From Utricularia gibba (taxonomy: Eukaryota; Streptophyta; Magnoliopsida; Lamiales; Lentibulariaceae), in assembly GCA_002189035.1 (NCBI GenBank), contig CM007990.1, positions 5,022,001 to 5,086,000 of the forward strand: a DNA stretch of 64,000 nucleotides, read 5' to 3'. Shown piece by piece: positions 46,218 through 57,615 of this stretch. The number at the start of each line of letters is the position of its first letter. Position 1 is the first letter of the stretch. The position numbers and the translations under genes are program-made. The notes under the pieces are model-generated. The model did not search any database. It saw nothing but the letters and a program-made list of their open reading frames with translations, and was not told the origin of the DNA.

Positions 46218-46773
46218 ATGGGAGCCAATGCTTCTTCAGGTGTTTATAGTAGGAACGAAGTAATCACAAAATATACTGTGCCAGCAGCCAGTAAAGGTCA
46301 AGTCATTTCATTTCATTCTTCATCAAAGTGGAAGAATCATTTTGAGACCTCCAAGCAGACTTCAAAACTTGTAAGTAGATCTATCTATCATTTTTCACTG
46401 CATTCTGAAAACGTATGGGCTTTCTTATGATTGTCTCTTTGTTACAGAGTGTGGTCTACTTCACTGCTACTTGGTGCGGGCCATGTAAGCTCATTGAGCC
46501 GGCTGTTACGGCATTTGCAGAAAAGTATGCAGATGTTGATTTCATCAAGATTGATGTGGATGAGCTGATGGTAAGCTGCTTATTTCCAACCATAACTATT
46601 TTATGTCTTTTGTTCAGTATAAAGCAAAAGCAATATGACAGAGAGTAGCGGAGGAGTTTGCAGTGCAGACAATGCCTACATTCATACTGCTGAAGAGAGG
46701 AAAGCAAGTTGACAAAGTTGTTGGGGTGAAAAAGGAAGATCTTCAGAGGAAGATAGAGAGACACAGGCTCTGA
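46218..46773 (+). CDS. h-type thioredoxin (subgroup with N-terminal extension, h2-like)
   Basis: Disulfide reductase. Three exons: 46218-46370, 46448-46570, 46642-46773, 135 residues. The active site WCGPC is at residues 60-64 in [19 protein letters not shown]. The conserved cis-proline block is [23 protein letters not shown] lies between them. The start [10 protein letters not shown] gives Gly at position 2 with Ser at 6-7, a possible N-myristoylation site as in Trx h2/h7/h8-type proteins, so membrane or mitochondrial association is possible. An upstream in-frame start at 46119 would bury this Gly and is less likely. The intron before SVVYF and that after VDELM are at standard Trx h positions. 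Divergent from PTST2. Confidence 0.9.
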
Positions 46774-47232
46774 AGATCTCTTGGTTTTGCTGTGTGGAAT
46801 CTGGAGTTCTTGTTGCACAACCTTGTTTCTGATTGCCTGTTTGTTGAAGACTGAAGCACCTCCCATGGCGCATCCATATCCTTGTATGAGACTTCATTAT
46901 GCATACCTCAAGATTTCGAACTTAAAATCTACTCTAAGCCGACCACAATGGCAATAAAACAAGCTGGATGCATCAAGAAACATATACTTTCATTCAACAA
47001 TCTAATACAGGATAAGTATCATCATGCATCTGGAAGATACTTTTGGTTCAGAGCTTATGTTGCATCAGTACTGGAGCTAAACATTTCCAACTGTTGAAAT
47101 TAAAAAGGGCAGACAGGAGGACATTTTCTCCTACTTATGCACAACAAGCTTCCTGGTTTGCACAGGCTTATATACACTTGGTCTAGAGTTAAAAAAGGCA
47201 AATTTGGCAGTCATTTCATTGATCTTGTCTCT
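46774..47232. other. convergent 3' region, thioredoxin / DnaJ
   Basis: 459 bp between convergent stops; contains only 3' UTR-like sequence with an AATAAA near 46955. Confidence 0.55.
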
Positions 47233-48585
47233 TCAATGGTTTGTCCTGCCCAAGATCCGTCTCAGTTCTGATTTCTGTTCTGCAGTGAGCCTTGAAGGGA
47301 ACTTGACCTCAAATTTGATCCTCAAATTCCCATTTTTTCCAGGCTCCTTTGATATTGGCATTCCTTCATTTTCAACCACCATTTCCTGACCAGGTTTGAC
47401 GGTTTCCGATAGAGAAACAACAACATCTCTTCCATCGAGGGAGGTTATGTGCAGATTCTTTCCCGTAAGAGCATCCAGCAGAGAAATTTTTTGATGAATT
47501 ATCAGATCATTACCACTCCTCCGAAAAATGGAATGTGGCTTCTCATCAACTACAAAGATGAGATCTCCAGGAGCAACACCCGGTTCATGGTTACCTTTCT
47601 CAGGAAAGGTGATCTTGGTGCCCTTCTTCCAACCAGGCTTTATGCTTATAGCTAGCACCTCTTCAACCATCACTGGTTTACTGCAAATAATGAAAGGCAG
47701 AACGTTCAACTTGCAGGCTCCAATAGAAATCATGCAAACAAATCAAATTTCAATCTTTGTAATCTTCACTGCAGTGGTTATGGAATTCATCATCTATCAG
47801 AACGAGCAAGGTTTTGATTTATAGCTACAGATGCAACCTCGCCATTGCTGCGCAAGTAAAGAGGAGAAAAAAGAAACTACAAAAAGAAGAACAAGCGCGA
47901 GAAGTCAAAGTCAAATCATGATGACGAAGGTTCAAAACCAGGGAAGGCAACTCCCCCAAATCACATCTCATTTGACCGATAGCCAATTCAGGAATCAAAA
48001 GGTAGTCAACTAATTGGACAAGTGATGCAACGCACACGAATTCCCAGATCGAGAGAATTAAAGAATTCAATGCACACTCAGGCGTACTTACCCTGCATCA
48101 TCGAGTACAACTCTGGAAATCTTCATCTTCCTTTTCGATCCCTTGTACAGTTCCTCCAAGGTGCACGTCAATTTGGTCTCCACGTCGGCCGCCTTATCTA
48201 ATTTCCGACCACCTCCGGCAGTTTTCTCTTCCCCGAGATGAACCCCACCAAAAAATTCCTCGAAAATATCCTCAGCGTTCCTGGGACTATACTTGAACCC
48301 CCTTCCAGACCCTATATCCCTGCCATTGGCACTCGGCGGCGGACACCAACCAGACCCAGACTTCAAGCCTTCCTCGCCACACAAATCATAGATCTGCCTC
48401 CTCTGTGGATCACTCAACACATCATACGCCTCACTAATCTGCTTGAACTTAGCCTCCGCTTCCCCCGGATTCATGGCATTCTTATCCGGGTGCCATTTCA
48501 TCGCCAATCTCTTGTACGATTTCTTCAGATCCTCCTCCGTGGCGGACCTCGAAACTCTCAACACGTTGTAATAATCAACTCCCAT
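47233..48585 (-). CDS. type II DnaJ/Hsp40 co-chaperone (DNAJB-like)
   Basis: Cytosolic or nuclear Hsp70 co-chaperone. Two exons, 48092-48585 and 47233-47680, 313 residues. The J-domain is at residues 1-68: [36 protein letters not shown] with HPD, and [21 protein letters not shown] short Gly/Ser-rich linker follows ([20 protein letters not shown]), then the DnaJ C-terminal substrate-binding domains: [56 protein letters not shown] and [19 protein letters not shown]. There is no Cys-rich zinc finger, so it is type II (class B, like human DNAJB1/B4). The single intron lies after LDDAG in the first C-terminal domain. No CaaX box. Orthologous Arabidopsis member not assigned. Confidence 0.9.
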
Positions 48586-51500
48586 ATCTTCCCTTCCCTT
48601 CCCTCCCCCCTACAAAGGTCGATCCTTTTTCTTCCCCACACTGCACCCTTTATCCCTGGGAACAGAAATTGCTCAGACTGATACTCTACTTTAACCTTTT
48701 ATAGAAAAAAGGTATCTGGGTGATTCTCGAATACGGTGAAAACAAGAAAAATAGGAATAGGGGGTCAGGTCAGGGTTGATGACGGACGTCCGCCAACGTG
48801 GAACCCGGCCGCCTCCATCGTGCATCTAAACACCGTAGATCACTCGTGGGCACCCTGTCCATACCTACACCCATTTTTTAAATCACTCCGCCATGTGAAC
48901 CAATTCGAATCCCATCTCCCAGCCCTAATGTTGTTGCAGAGACGCTGGGGCATCAAATTATCCCTAATATTTATTTTATCAGTCAGCCCTGCTCTCGCCT
49001 CCACTAATCACGTCTAGATTCATTTATTCTCAATAATATTATAAAAATCCAATTTTTCAATTTATTATTAAATATTATCGATTTTTATTTCAAAACATTG
49101 GAAATTGTCGGGAAATACTTGATTTTGGAGATGGTATACAAAACGTAAACTTGAAGTATTTAAGGGGGAACGGAAAGGGAGAAGGGAGTGAAGTAAATAA
49201 ATGGAGGAAAGAAACGTCGTCGTCTCTGAAAATGACGAAACACTGAATTTAAGTGCGCTTGGGATGTTCCTCCTTTAACTCCTCGTCCTGCCCATGAATG
49301 AGACGCCCCTCATCTTTTACAAAAATGACTATCTATTTTTTTTATTTTTACACAAATTTTTATATATAAATTAACATTTTTCTCATACATTTGTCAAATT
49401 ATCCTTCCAATCGCCTTTTCGATCAATGAAATATGATCATTTATAATGTATTTTTATTATTTTAATTTGTATGATAAATGGTTAGATTTGTAAATGACTA
49501 CTACATTTCAATCCATATTCTCTCCCACGTGTCGGATTTATAATGGATTGAATCATTTTAAAAAATAAAAAGTATTATTTTAATTTATTTATTCATGAAC
49601 TCATAATTTGAAAAAATAACATAAATAAAATGAGACTCGCCATGGGTTGATGTAGAAATCAATATTTTAAATTCAGAAATTTTTTTGTAAATATAAAAAA
49701 TAATATAATCTATTTAGAACTCAAAAAAAAACTCATAATACTAATAAAGTTTAATTCAGCATATCTTAAAAATCTCCAATATAATAAAAAAGGGGGGGGG
49801 GGGTATGGACGTGGTTTATTGTCGGTTGAGGGGGCAAATTTTGGGGGCTTCCACCTCTTCGGTACGACGTCGTGTCAATCTGCTTTGTGACACGTTGTGG
49901 GTGGGCCTAAGCATGGATAATAATGGCTGAATTTGAACAGTAAATGTCGGTAGGTAGATTGGGCTTTAAATTGAAGCCTGGCCCAATTAAATGATTTCAG
50001 GGCCCATCAACAGCACGTGTTTACTTTTGACCATAAACAACACCACCAACATATTCATTTAATCCATGATTTCATGAAATAAATTATCCGGAATAATAAT
50101 AAAAAAAGGAAAAAAGGGGAGTGATTTGATAGTGTAAGAAGCATGAGTGATTCTAGATAATGACTAGGCAATTGTAATTGTACGCACATATTTTTCAGTG
50201 GATATGTGTGGGGCCGCCATCATAAATATGGACACCAATGAATGCTCTCTGGGCCCCATCCCACATGTGCTCTCGTCATCATGAAGTGGGAGTGCTTTAA
50301 TCTAATTCCCTTCAAATTAATGTACATAAATATGCACCACTATCACTTCCTGTTTTTGAATCATTTTTTTTATTATATTAGATTTAATCAGATTCACTAA
50401 TTTTTCATTTATTTTAAAATATTTTATGAATTTTTATTTTATTTTAAATAGATTAAACACAATATCTAGTTTCATCATGAGTTTTGATTGGATTGAATTC
50501 AATCAGTTGAATCTATGATTTTGAAATACTGTTAGTCGACAACTTTGCTTTCAGACAATGAATTGAATCTGTTTATTAATCTTAATTTAGGGGTTAGATT
50601 CAAGGCCTTGTAATGAAATCTACTTTAAATTCTATTTTCATTGTTATTATTTCCTTAATTTCAAAAAATAAAAAAAATCATATTATTCTTGTATAATATT
50701 ATTCATTTTATTCAATTTCATGATTTTATGGTTTTCCGTTTTGGAAAAAGAGATTGGAAACAAGATTAGAATCTATCTAAACATATTCTTTCTCTAGTAA
50801 AAATGGCCACTTTTTACTAGGAGTTGTGAGAAAAACAATAATAATTTATATTTTTATTTAATATGTAAAATATAAAATGATTAATGATTAATTTCTTAAA
50901 TGATTTCTCATAATTCGAGTTATAGTGGACGGTTGGGCCGACGGAGTCCTTCTTTACTCCTTTTGGGGCCGATCATCGCCGCGGGTAGGGGGCTTTATCT
51001 TGGTGAGGGGAATTATTATACTATTGAATTATTAAAAAAATTCCAAAATCTAATAATACTTTTTATATGGAATTATTTTTCTTTTTCATGTTTGATATAA
51101 CTTTGGAGAATGAAAAATAGAAATATAATGAGATAAATATTATGTAATTTCAAAAATAGAATTAAGAATAGAAAAAATGTTATTAGAGATTATATATTAA
51201 TATAAATTGTAATTTTGATTTTTTAGGGAAAGCAATTGAGACACCCAAAGCAAGACTACATCCAGGGGCGAGGTAGAAGAGCCCAAGCCACAGAGAGTCA
51301 CAGTTTGGTTGAAGGGGTGAGTCCAATCTACCTTTCTCGCTAATTTATGTTCAAAGATCTATTCTTTTTCTGTCTGATTATCACCCATGAAATACTTACT
51401 GTTCACTGGTCTCGATTTTGTGCTGGCTGCTGAAGTATGGACTAGGTGATAAAACCGCGTGCTAATTGATTTTCCTTGCTTCATCTGCTTTGTGCAGGCT

Positions 51501-53459
51501 AGGAGAGAAAAGATGAGTGAGAGAGTGAATGCTTTAGATTCCTGGTTGTAACAAAACAAAAGTGAGTTTGCAGTAGCTTTCCTTTTGTTTGAAAAATAAT
51601 TTTGATTTGGGTATTTCCAGATGCTATTGCTTTGGAATTTTGTATTTCTTTAGTGTGCAATACTATACTGCCTCCAAATTTTTGTCTATCGATTATCTTC
51701 AGACTCATCTTCTTGCTTTATGTTTGTGGTGAGAGGTGGTTTCCTTTTTTCTTTTCCCCTTATGTGGGCACTTCTTGATTTCAGAGTCGCTTATTCCCAC
51801 TTCATCAGAATCTTTGGGGGTCACTTTTCAAATAGGCTTTTAATGAAGCTATTTTTTCACATCTGTTACATAAACCTGGGACAGTGATGCTCAAGGAGAT
51901 GATGAGACTATGAGTTATGTTCGATCATTACAATGCCACTCTCTGCTTGCTTTTGGCTGGTCTTTTGGAATATCACGTGTAACGAGAACTGGCTCTTCTT
52001 TCAGTTTCTGTCATCGAAGCTTGAGACAGCCGATGCAAGTGTTTCAAAAGTGCAAGTGATTTAAGCATGTGGCAATATGTTCACTGAATGCACTGAATGA
52101 CTGATGAGTAAATCACAGCGCTTTTTCCTATTCATTTTAGCAAACCACATGAAGACCAATGGACAAGTTCTCGACATAACTTCACATTCCATATCGTTCA
52201 CTGCCAAAATTGGGATCTCTGTGGACAATCTGACACTCACTCCCTCCATTTTAGCAGTGGCTGCGTGTGCAGATTGGTGGTGAATGTGAACGAAACTCCT
52301 GGCAGAAAATGAAGTCTTTGATTTCTCTTGCAACTTATCATACAACAGTGTTTTACTTCCGCTTTCAGTCAAGTATGGAGGCTTTTCAGTAAGATCAAAA
52401 TACAAGACAAGATTGAATCCTTTCGCCTGACTAGTAATCCTGTATTGTCTGTTCCATTGCTGTTTGCAGCAAATTTCTCTTCCTTAAAGCGTGTGCGCAG
52501 TAGATGCTTCTCTAAACGAAGTGTAAACTTTTACATTCGGTTTTCAAGAAATTTCGAGTTCCGGAGAGTTGGGGCATGGAACAGACTGATGGTAAAAGAA
52601 GAACAACACCAACCAACGTTCAAACTAAAGTTCAATACTTTAACCATGTTCCTTTTTTTTTTTTTTACTTTCAAATCTCATCATTTTTTGTCAGCCCTGA
52701 TAGCATTACCCATGTTGGAATGCCACTTTTCCCAGTAACCTCCATTTCTGACCCCAGGAAGGAAGGATTTTGAAGACACCCATTATCAAATCTACGGTTG
52801 TTGGGCGATTCACTTCGTAATTCTGATGTGGAAAAGAACAAATTTTTACCCCGATATAGAAATCTAATCCGGGACCAGATTCATCCCAGTGACCCACGGA
52901 TCCATCAATTTCATTTATTGAGTGATCAAAAGATTAAAGTTTGCAGTTTTGCTCAGGATGTCTCGCAACTTTTTCTTGTATAGAACACAGGGTTATGTCC
53001 AGCGGAATATAGGAGGAGAGAGTTGTCCATCCAGAGCGGGACCCATCATCTGGGAATGTGTCCTTCCCCTCGTAATAAGACAACGTTTGACCTATGGGAC
53101 TTCCACTGTTGATATATTCGATCCAATCCTCATACCTACAAAGTTTAAAACCACCATTTCATTTTTTCTTCCTGTTGTAATAAAATAGTCTTTGCCATGT
53201 ACGGAGCCAATGGGAGAGCTACACCTGTCTTGCTCTGGCCATGCAGAAGCGGAGATTCCCTGCGGGAAGTGTTGCACAGCCTCAAAAGTTGCACAGCCGA
53301 GGAGAGAGGCTTCAAGGGTGAAACAGTGCAGAGGCCGGTGATTTTGTGGTGGGTTTTGTCTTCCCGTTTGGGCATTTCAAGCGGCGGAACGTTTTGAGTA
53401 AAGGAAATGTCCAAGTCACTTTTTTCTTCTGCCTCCTTCCCCTACGCCCTCTTTTTTCC
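48586..53459. other. 4.9 kb AT-rich intergenic region
   Basis: The longest gene-poor stretch. From 49020 to 51230 it is very AT-rich, with a G12 run at 49792-49803 and scattered GGCCCA/TGGGCC motifs at 49896-50006. A CACGTGTC (ABRE/G-box) is at about 49528. From 51230 to 53459 composition is balanced. Splice-like sites exist (GG|GTGAGT near 51317, TGCAG near 51497) and an unannotated non-coding transcript is possible. I recognise no protein-coding exons and no transposon ends. Confidence 0.5.
49792..49803 (+). repeat. G12 homopolymer
   Basis: Twelve consecutive G residues following an A-rich run. Length may be mis-estimated, given the homopolymer problems elsewhere in the window. Confidence 0.8.
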
Positions 53460-53951
53460 GTAAGTATGAATGAAATTTACTGCTTTTCTTGATTTGTTGT
53501 ACTTATTCAGAGATAGCCTGCCTGAGTAATTGCTGGTGAATTTAACTTCTGCAAATGCTTTCTCAAACATCGTGTCTTTTATTTCTGTGGTTTGGGTTTC
53601 GTTCATTCCTCAAGTGTCCGCAACAAAGATTTCATTTTTTTCTCGAATGGCATGAGAAAATTTTATCTTTGGCGGTGCATTTGAACTTCGGAATGGTTGA
53701 ATTGCTGGAAGAAACCTGCCTGCCCAGAAATGCAACCTTTGGCAATTATCGTCTCTACGGTTTTTTCTCAAGGTTGAAGGGGAAATTTAGGAACATGGAG
53801 TTTCTGTTAACTTTAGCCATGGATTTCTTTTTGTATTCTTTTTTCCTTCAAGCAATGTGCCTTATGCAGCATTTTTTCTCTTGAACTCTTCCTCCTTTTT
53901 GTAACTTTCTTGTATTTTGAAGTTCCTTATATTGTTGCATTTGCTCTGCAG
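53460..53951 (+). other. probable 5' UTR intron of the UBP16-like gene
   Basis: A consensus donor GTAAGT at 53460 and a TTGCTCTGCAG acceptor ending at 53951 would define a 492-nt leader intron, with the second leader exon running to the ATG at 54072. Inferred from splice-site quality only. Confidence 0.45.
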
Positions 53952-53976
53952 TCAGAAGCTCCAGCGTGGAATTTTT

Positions 53977-54064
53977 ATGCCATGGATGCAGAGCATTTGA
54001 ATAGAGGGTGTCTCTGCGGCACCGAGAAATTTGTTCTCAAGGGCATATGACACGAACATGCTAG
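53977..54064 (+). promoter_or_regulatory. cluster of upstream ORFs in the UBP16-like leader
   Basis: The presumed leader holds short ORFs at 53977-54000 (7 codons plus stop), 53982-54050 (22 codons plus stop) and 54047-54064 (5 codons plus stop). A fourth ATG at 54058 starts an ORF that overlaps the main start and ends at 54153. Four upstream ATGs in 100 nt would be expected to lower translation of the main ORF if all of this is in the mRNA. Confidence 0.45.
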
Positions 54065-54071
54065 TTAGGAC

Positions 54072-57000
54072 ATGCTTGAGCCAAGGGGAAATGATCTTCT
54101 GGCTTACTTTCTTTTCTTTGTTGTGGTTCCTCTCGTTACTTACTTGCTATTAGGGATCTTAAATGATTTAACAAAAAAGAAAGAGCAGATTCATTCCGTA
54201 GTAAATAGAGCCGTCGAGGACCCTCAGGGTGAAATCATGGCTGTTGGCACCTGCATTCCTCTGGTGCAATTGCCGACCAATGGGGCTCATCAATGTGCCA
54301 AATGCCTCGGATCTGCGAGGACTCGTTGCTCCGGCTGCAAGTCGGTCTGGTATTGGTATGTTCTCCGTTTCTCCTATGATTTCTGCTTGTAAAAAGTTTT
54401 AATACTCAATTATTTTATTCACTTCCTTAGGAATCATGCCAATCAGCGTTTATTTTCACTTTTGTTCTTGTTTTTAAGTTGAGATGTTAAGCAAATGTGC
54501 AGCTCTGGAAGGTGCCAGGTTCTTCATTGGAGGCAAGCCCACAGGCTTGAGTGCCAGCAACTAAGAAAGGGCTGTCAAAGGTCCTCTTTTCAGCCTATCC
54601 TGGCTGAAGGGTGGTCTGAAGATGCACATGTGAGAGTTGGAGCATCATGTTATGAAAATCATAGATTGATTCGCAACGTCTAATGCTTAATACTTGGTGC
54701 AGTTAAACCTACCTGCTTTTGATCAACCAGAAAATCTCTCCAGTGGAGTAGTCTCTTCAGAGAGCAGTCGGGTTGAAAGAGAAAAGGAAAATCCCTTGGA
54801 TAAAGACAATTATAATGATGGTGCAAACATATTAGTCGATGATGCGCTTTTCCATGATTCTCGAATGGACAGTATGAATGAAGAATTCTCATGTGAGGAT
54901 AGGACAATCAGTATCAAAGGTATGAAGACCATGAGTCATGGCCCTGAAAGTGCTACAGCTAAGAGGAATGACAAACAGAGAGCTGTTTCTCGACCAAATG
55001 GGATTAATCTGATGAAATCTTCGAAGTCCAAGGATAAAGTTGCTAAAGAACTGCTGTCTTTAAATACATCTTCTGAGTCTCCAGCTGCAAATAAACCAAG
55101 TAGGCTATTTGTGTTTAGGTTCATTCTAGTGTATCCCATTTGATTCTCTCCACTGGTGAACTGTATGCAGAAAGTGGTGCAGCGAGGAATGATATCACCT
55201 TACAGGGAAGTAGTGCAATTACTGACATGGGAATTTTAAGGTTGATGAGCATGAAAAAATCACGGAAAACTGTTTTGAAGTGTCCTGAAGATAAGGTCCA
55301 CAGTTGGAGAAATTCGAAGGTGAGTTGTTTGAAAAAGCTTCTTTGCGTAGCTGTCAAGGGACTTACGTTTTGTAACTTTCTCAGAGCCGTCAGATGATTT
55401 ATCCGTACGAAGAATTTGTGAAGTGCTTTCAGTATGAAGTTCTCAACATTATTCCCAGAGGTCTAGTGAACTGTGGGAATAGGTAAAGATGCAATATTTT
55501 TCTTTCAAAAACTACCCAAATTTCACAAAATGTTCTGTTTTCTCTGTAGTTGCTATGCCAATGCAGTACTGCAGTGTCTAACATGCACAAAGCCTCTAAT
55601 CATTTATCTTCTCCGGCACTCGCATTCGAAACTGGGTATGAGCTCTCTGTGTTCTTTCATTGGTAGTATGGGAAAAAATATTTACATCTCAGTCTTCATG
55701 CTAGGTTGTGCTAAAGATCGTTGTATCATGTGTGAACTTGAAAAGCTTGTTGTTGTGAGGAAAGATACTGGCGGACCTCTGTCACCAATGAATATTCTTG
55801 TGAGCATTAGAAGGCTTAATTCACAGATTGGTCATGGAAGTCAAGAAGATGCCCACGAGTTCTTAAGGTTCTTGAGTAGTCAACTGGAGTCCTCTTCAAA
55901 TGTCCTCTAGACTGTATTTGACTTTATAAATTTTCTTTGCTTACAGGCTTCTTGTGGCCTCAATGCAATCTGTATGCTTGGAAGGTATTGGTGGAGAAAA
56001 CGTTGTTGATCAGAGGCTGCAAGATACAACTTTTGTACAGCATCTGTTTGGTGGTTGTCTTAGATCTAAGGTATTCTGTTCATGTCTTCATGTCTGATTT
56101 CGCATCACACTAATCCAGGGAACTATACAATAGGTGAGATGTCTACGATGCAATCACGAGTCCGAGAGATATGAGAATATGATGGATCTTACTCTTGAGA
56201 TATCCGGTTGGGTCGAATCACTACAGGATGCACTGACACAGTTCACCAGTCCTGAAGATCTTGATGGTGAAAATATGTACAGATGCGTAAGGTATACAAA
56301 TCCATCGCCTTCTTATGGAATACCAAATATACATCAACAGGAATCCTGATACCGTATGTGTCGGGATCATGTGAAAGGTGTAATGAATATGTTCGAGCAA
56401 GGAAGCAGTTGAACATCCAAGAGTCACCAAATATCCTCACAATTGTGTTGAAGAGATTTCAGGCACTGCATTTCTTCCCCTTCCTTCTGATTTTCTTGGC
56501 TTGTTATTCATCTTTCAGATGCTATATTGGTTCTGAATTCCATCTTCAGGAAGGGGGTTATGGAAAAATCAACAAATGCATCACTTTCCCAGAGATGCTT
56601 GACATGGTTCCATTTATGACCGGCTCCGATGACATCCCTCCATTTTACATGCTTTATGGTGTTGTTGTTCATATGGATACATCAAATGCATCCGTTTCTG
56701 GCCACTACATCTCCTATGTCAAGGATCTAAATGGCAACTGGTTCTGTGTTGATGACAGTGAGGTAAACTACATGTACCATCAATCTCATGTGTGGTCTGC
56801 TTTCATGAAGTTACAACAGTGGTTTCTTTGTCAATCTCCATGAATTTTCGCATACCGTCGAGCTCAATAATTATTCAGTCTGCTGATTCTCATAGCGACA
56901 ATAAGATTTCATCTTTTCGGGTGTCTATACATTTTCCAGCAGTGTACTTCAGTGACATGGCTTCTTAAATTGCAAGTTAGCATACTCCACTACAATGCTT

Positions 57001-57615
57001 GCTCTGTGATATGATGACATGTCTCAAGTGTGATGTGTGTTTTGGCAGGTCCGTCCTGTTGAACTGAGCCAGGTTATGTCCGTCGGAGCATATATTTTGT
57101 TCTACATGCGGTAAGCTTAGACTATGCAATGATCAAGAGAGCTCCAGCAAAGACTGTTACTGATCTCTTCTCTGCTTTCTGTGTGTTTCACCAAATTAAG
57201 GTCATCTCCACGACCTCCTATCGTTACGAGGACCGGAGTTTCCTCAGCTGTTGCTAAGCACTCAACCTCAGCAGCAGAGCCAAGCAGACCATATAGCAGC
57301 ATCGACAGAAGGGAGCAGTTGGATAATAGGTTAGAGATGAATCCTGAGCTTAGCCGGATTTCTGGAGGAATCACAATCAGAGAAACAAGATTTAGGCCTT
57401 CCACTCATAGAAGCCATGCTGAGTTTTCAGATGCTGCATCCAGCGAATTTTCGCTGTTTACAAGCTCAGATGACTCGTCTTTTACAACTGAAAGCACCAG
57501 AGATTCATTCAGCACCATTGATCAGGCAGACATTCCATTTTCCTCAATTTTCCAATCTTTATACCCTGATGTCTATACATCCAAGAGCAATGCCTGGTGC
57601 AGCAAGTCTTCATAG
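54072..57615 (+). CDS. UBP16: MYND zinc-finger ubiquitin-specific protease, UBP15/16-19 type
   Basis: Deubiquitinase. Exons: 54072-54355, 54503-54629, 54703-55099, 55171-55319, 55385-55482, 55550-55635, 55705-55867, 55947-56070, 56134-56286, 56364-56462, 56550-56762, 57049-57110, 57201-57615; about 789 residues. An N-terminal membrane anchor (LLAYFLFFVVVPLVTYLLLG) is followed by a MYND finger (CAKCLGSARTRCSGCKSVWY, CSGRCQVLHWRQAHRLEC). The catalytic Cys box is GLVNCGNSCYANAVLQCL. The His box is SVSGHYISYVKDLNGNWFC followed by VDDSE. The UCH ends at SVGAYILFYMR and a Ser-rich tail follows. Two oddities: the intron after exon 9 has no AG where exon 10 should begin (56364), and the next intron starts with GC (56463). 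An alternative donor at 56267 paired with the AG at 56340 stays in frame but replaces ENMYRC. The tail is shorter than in Arabidopsis UBP16. Confidence 0.87.
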
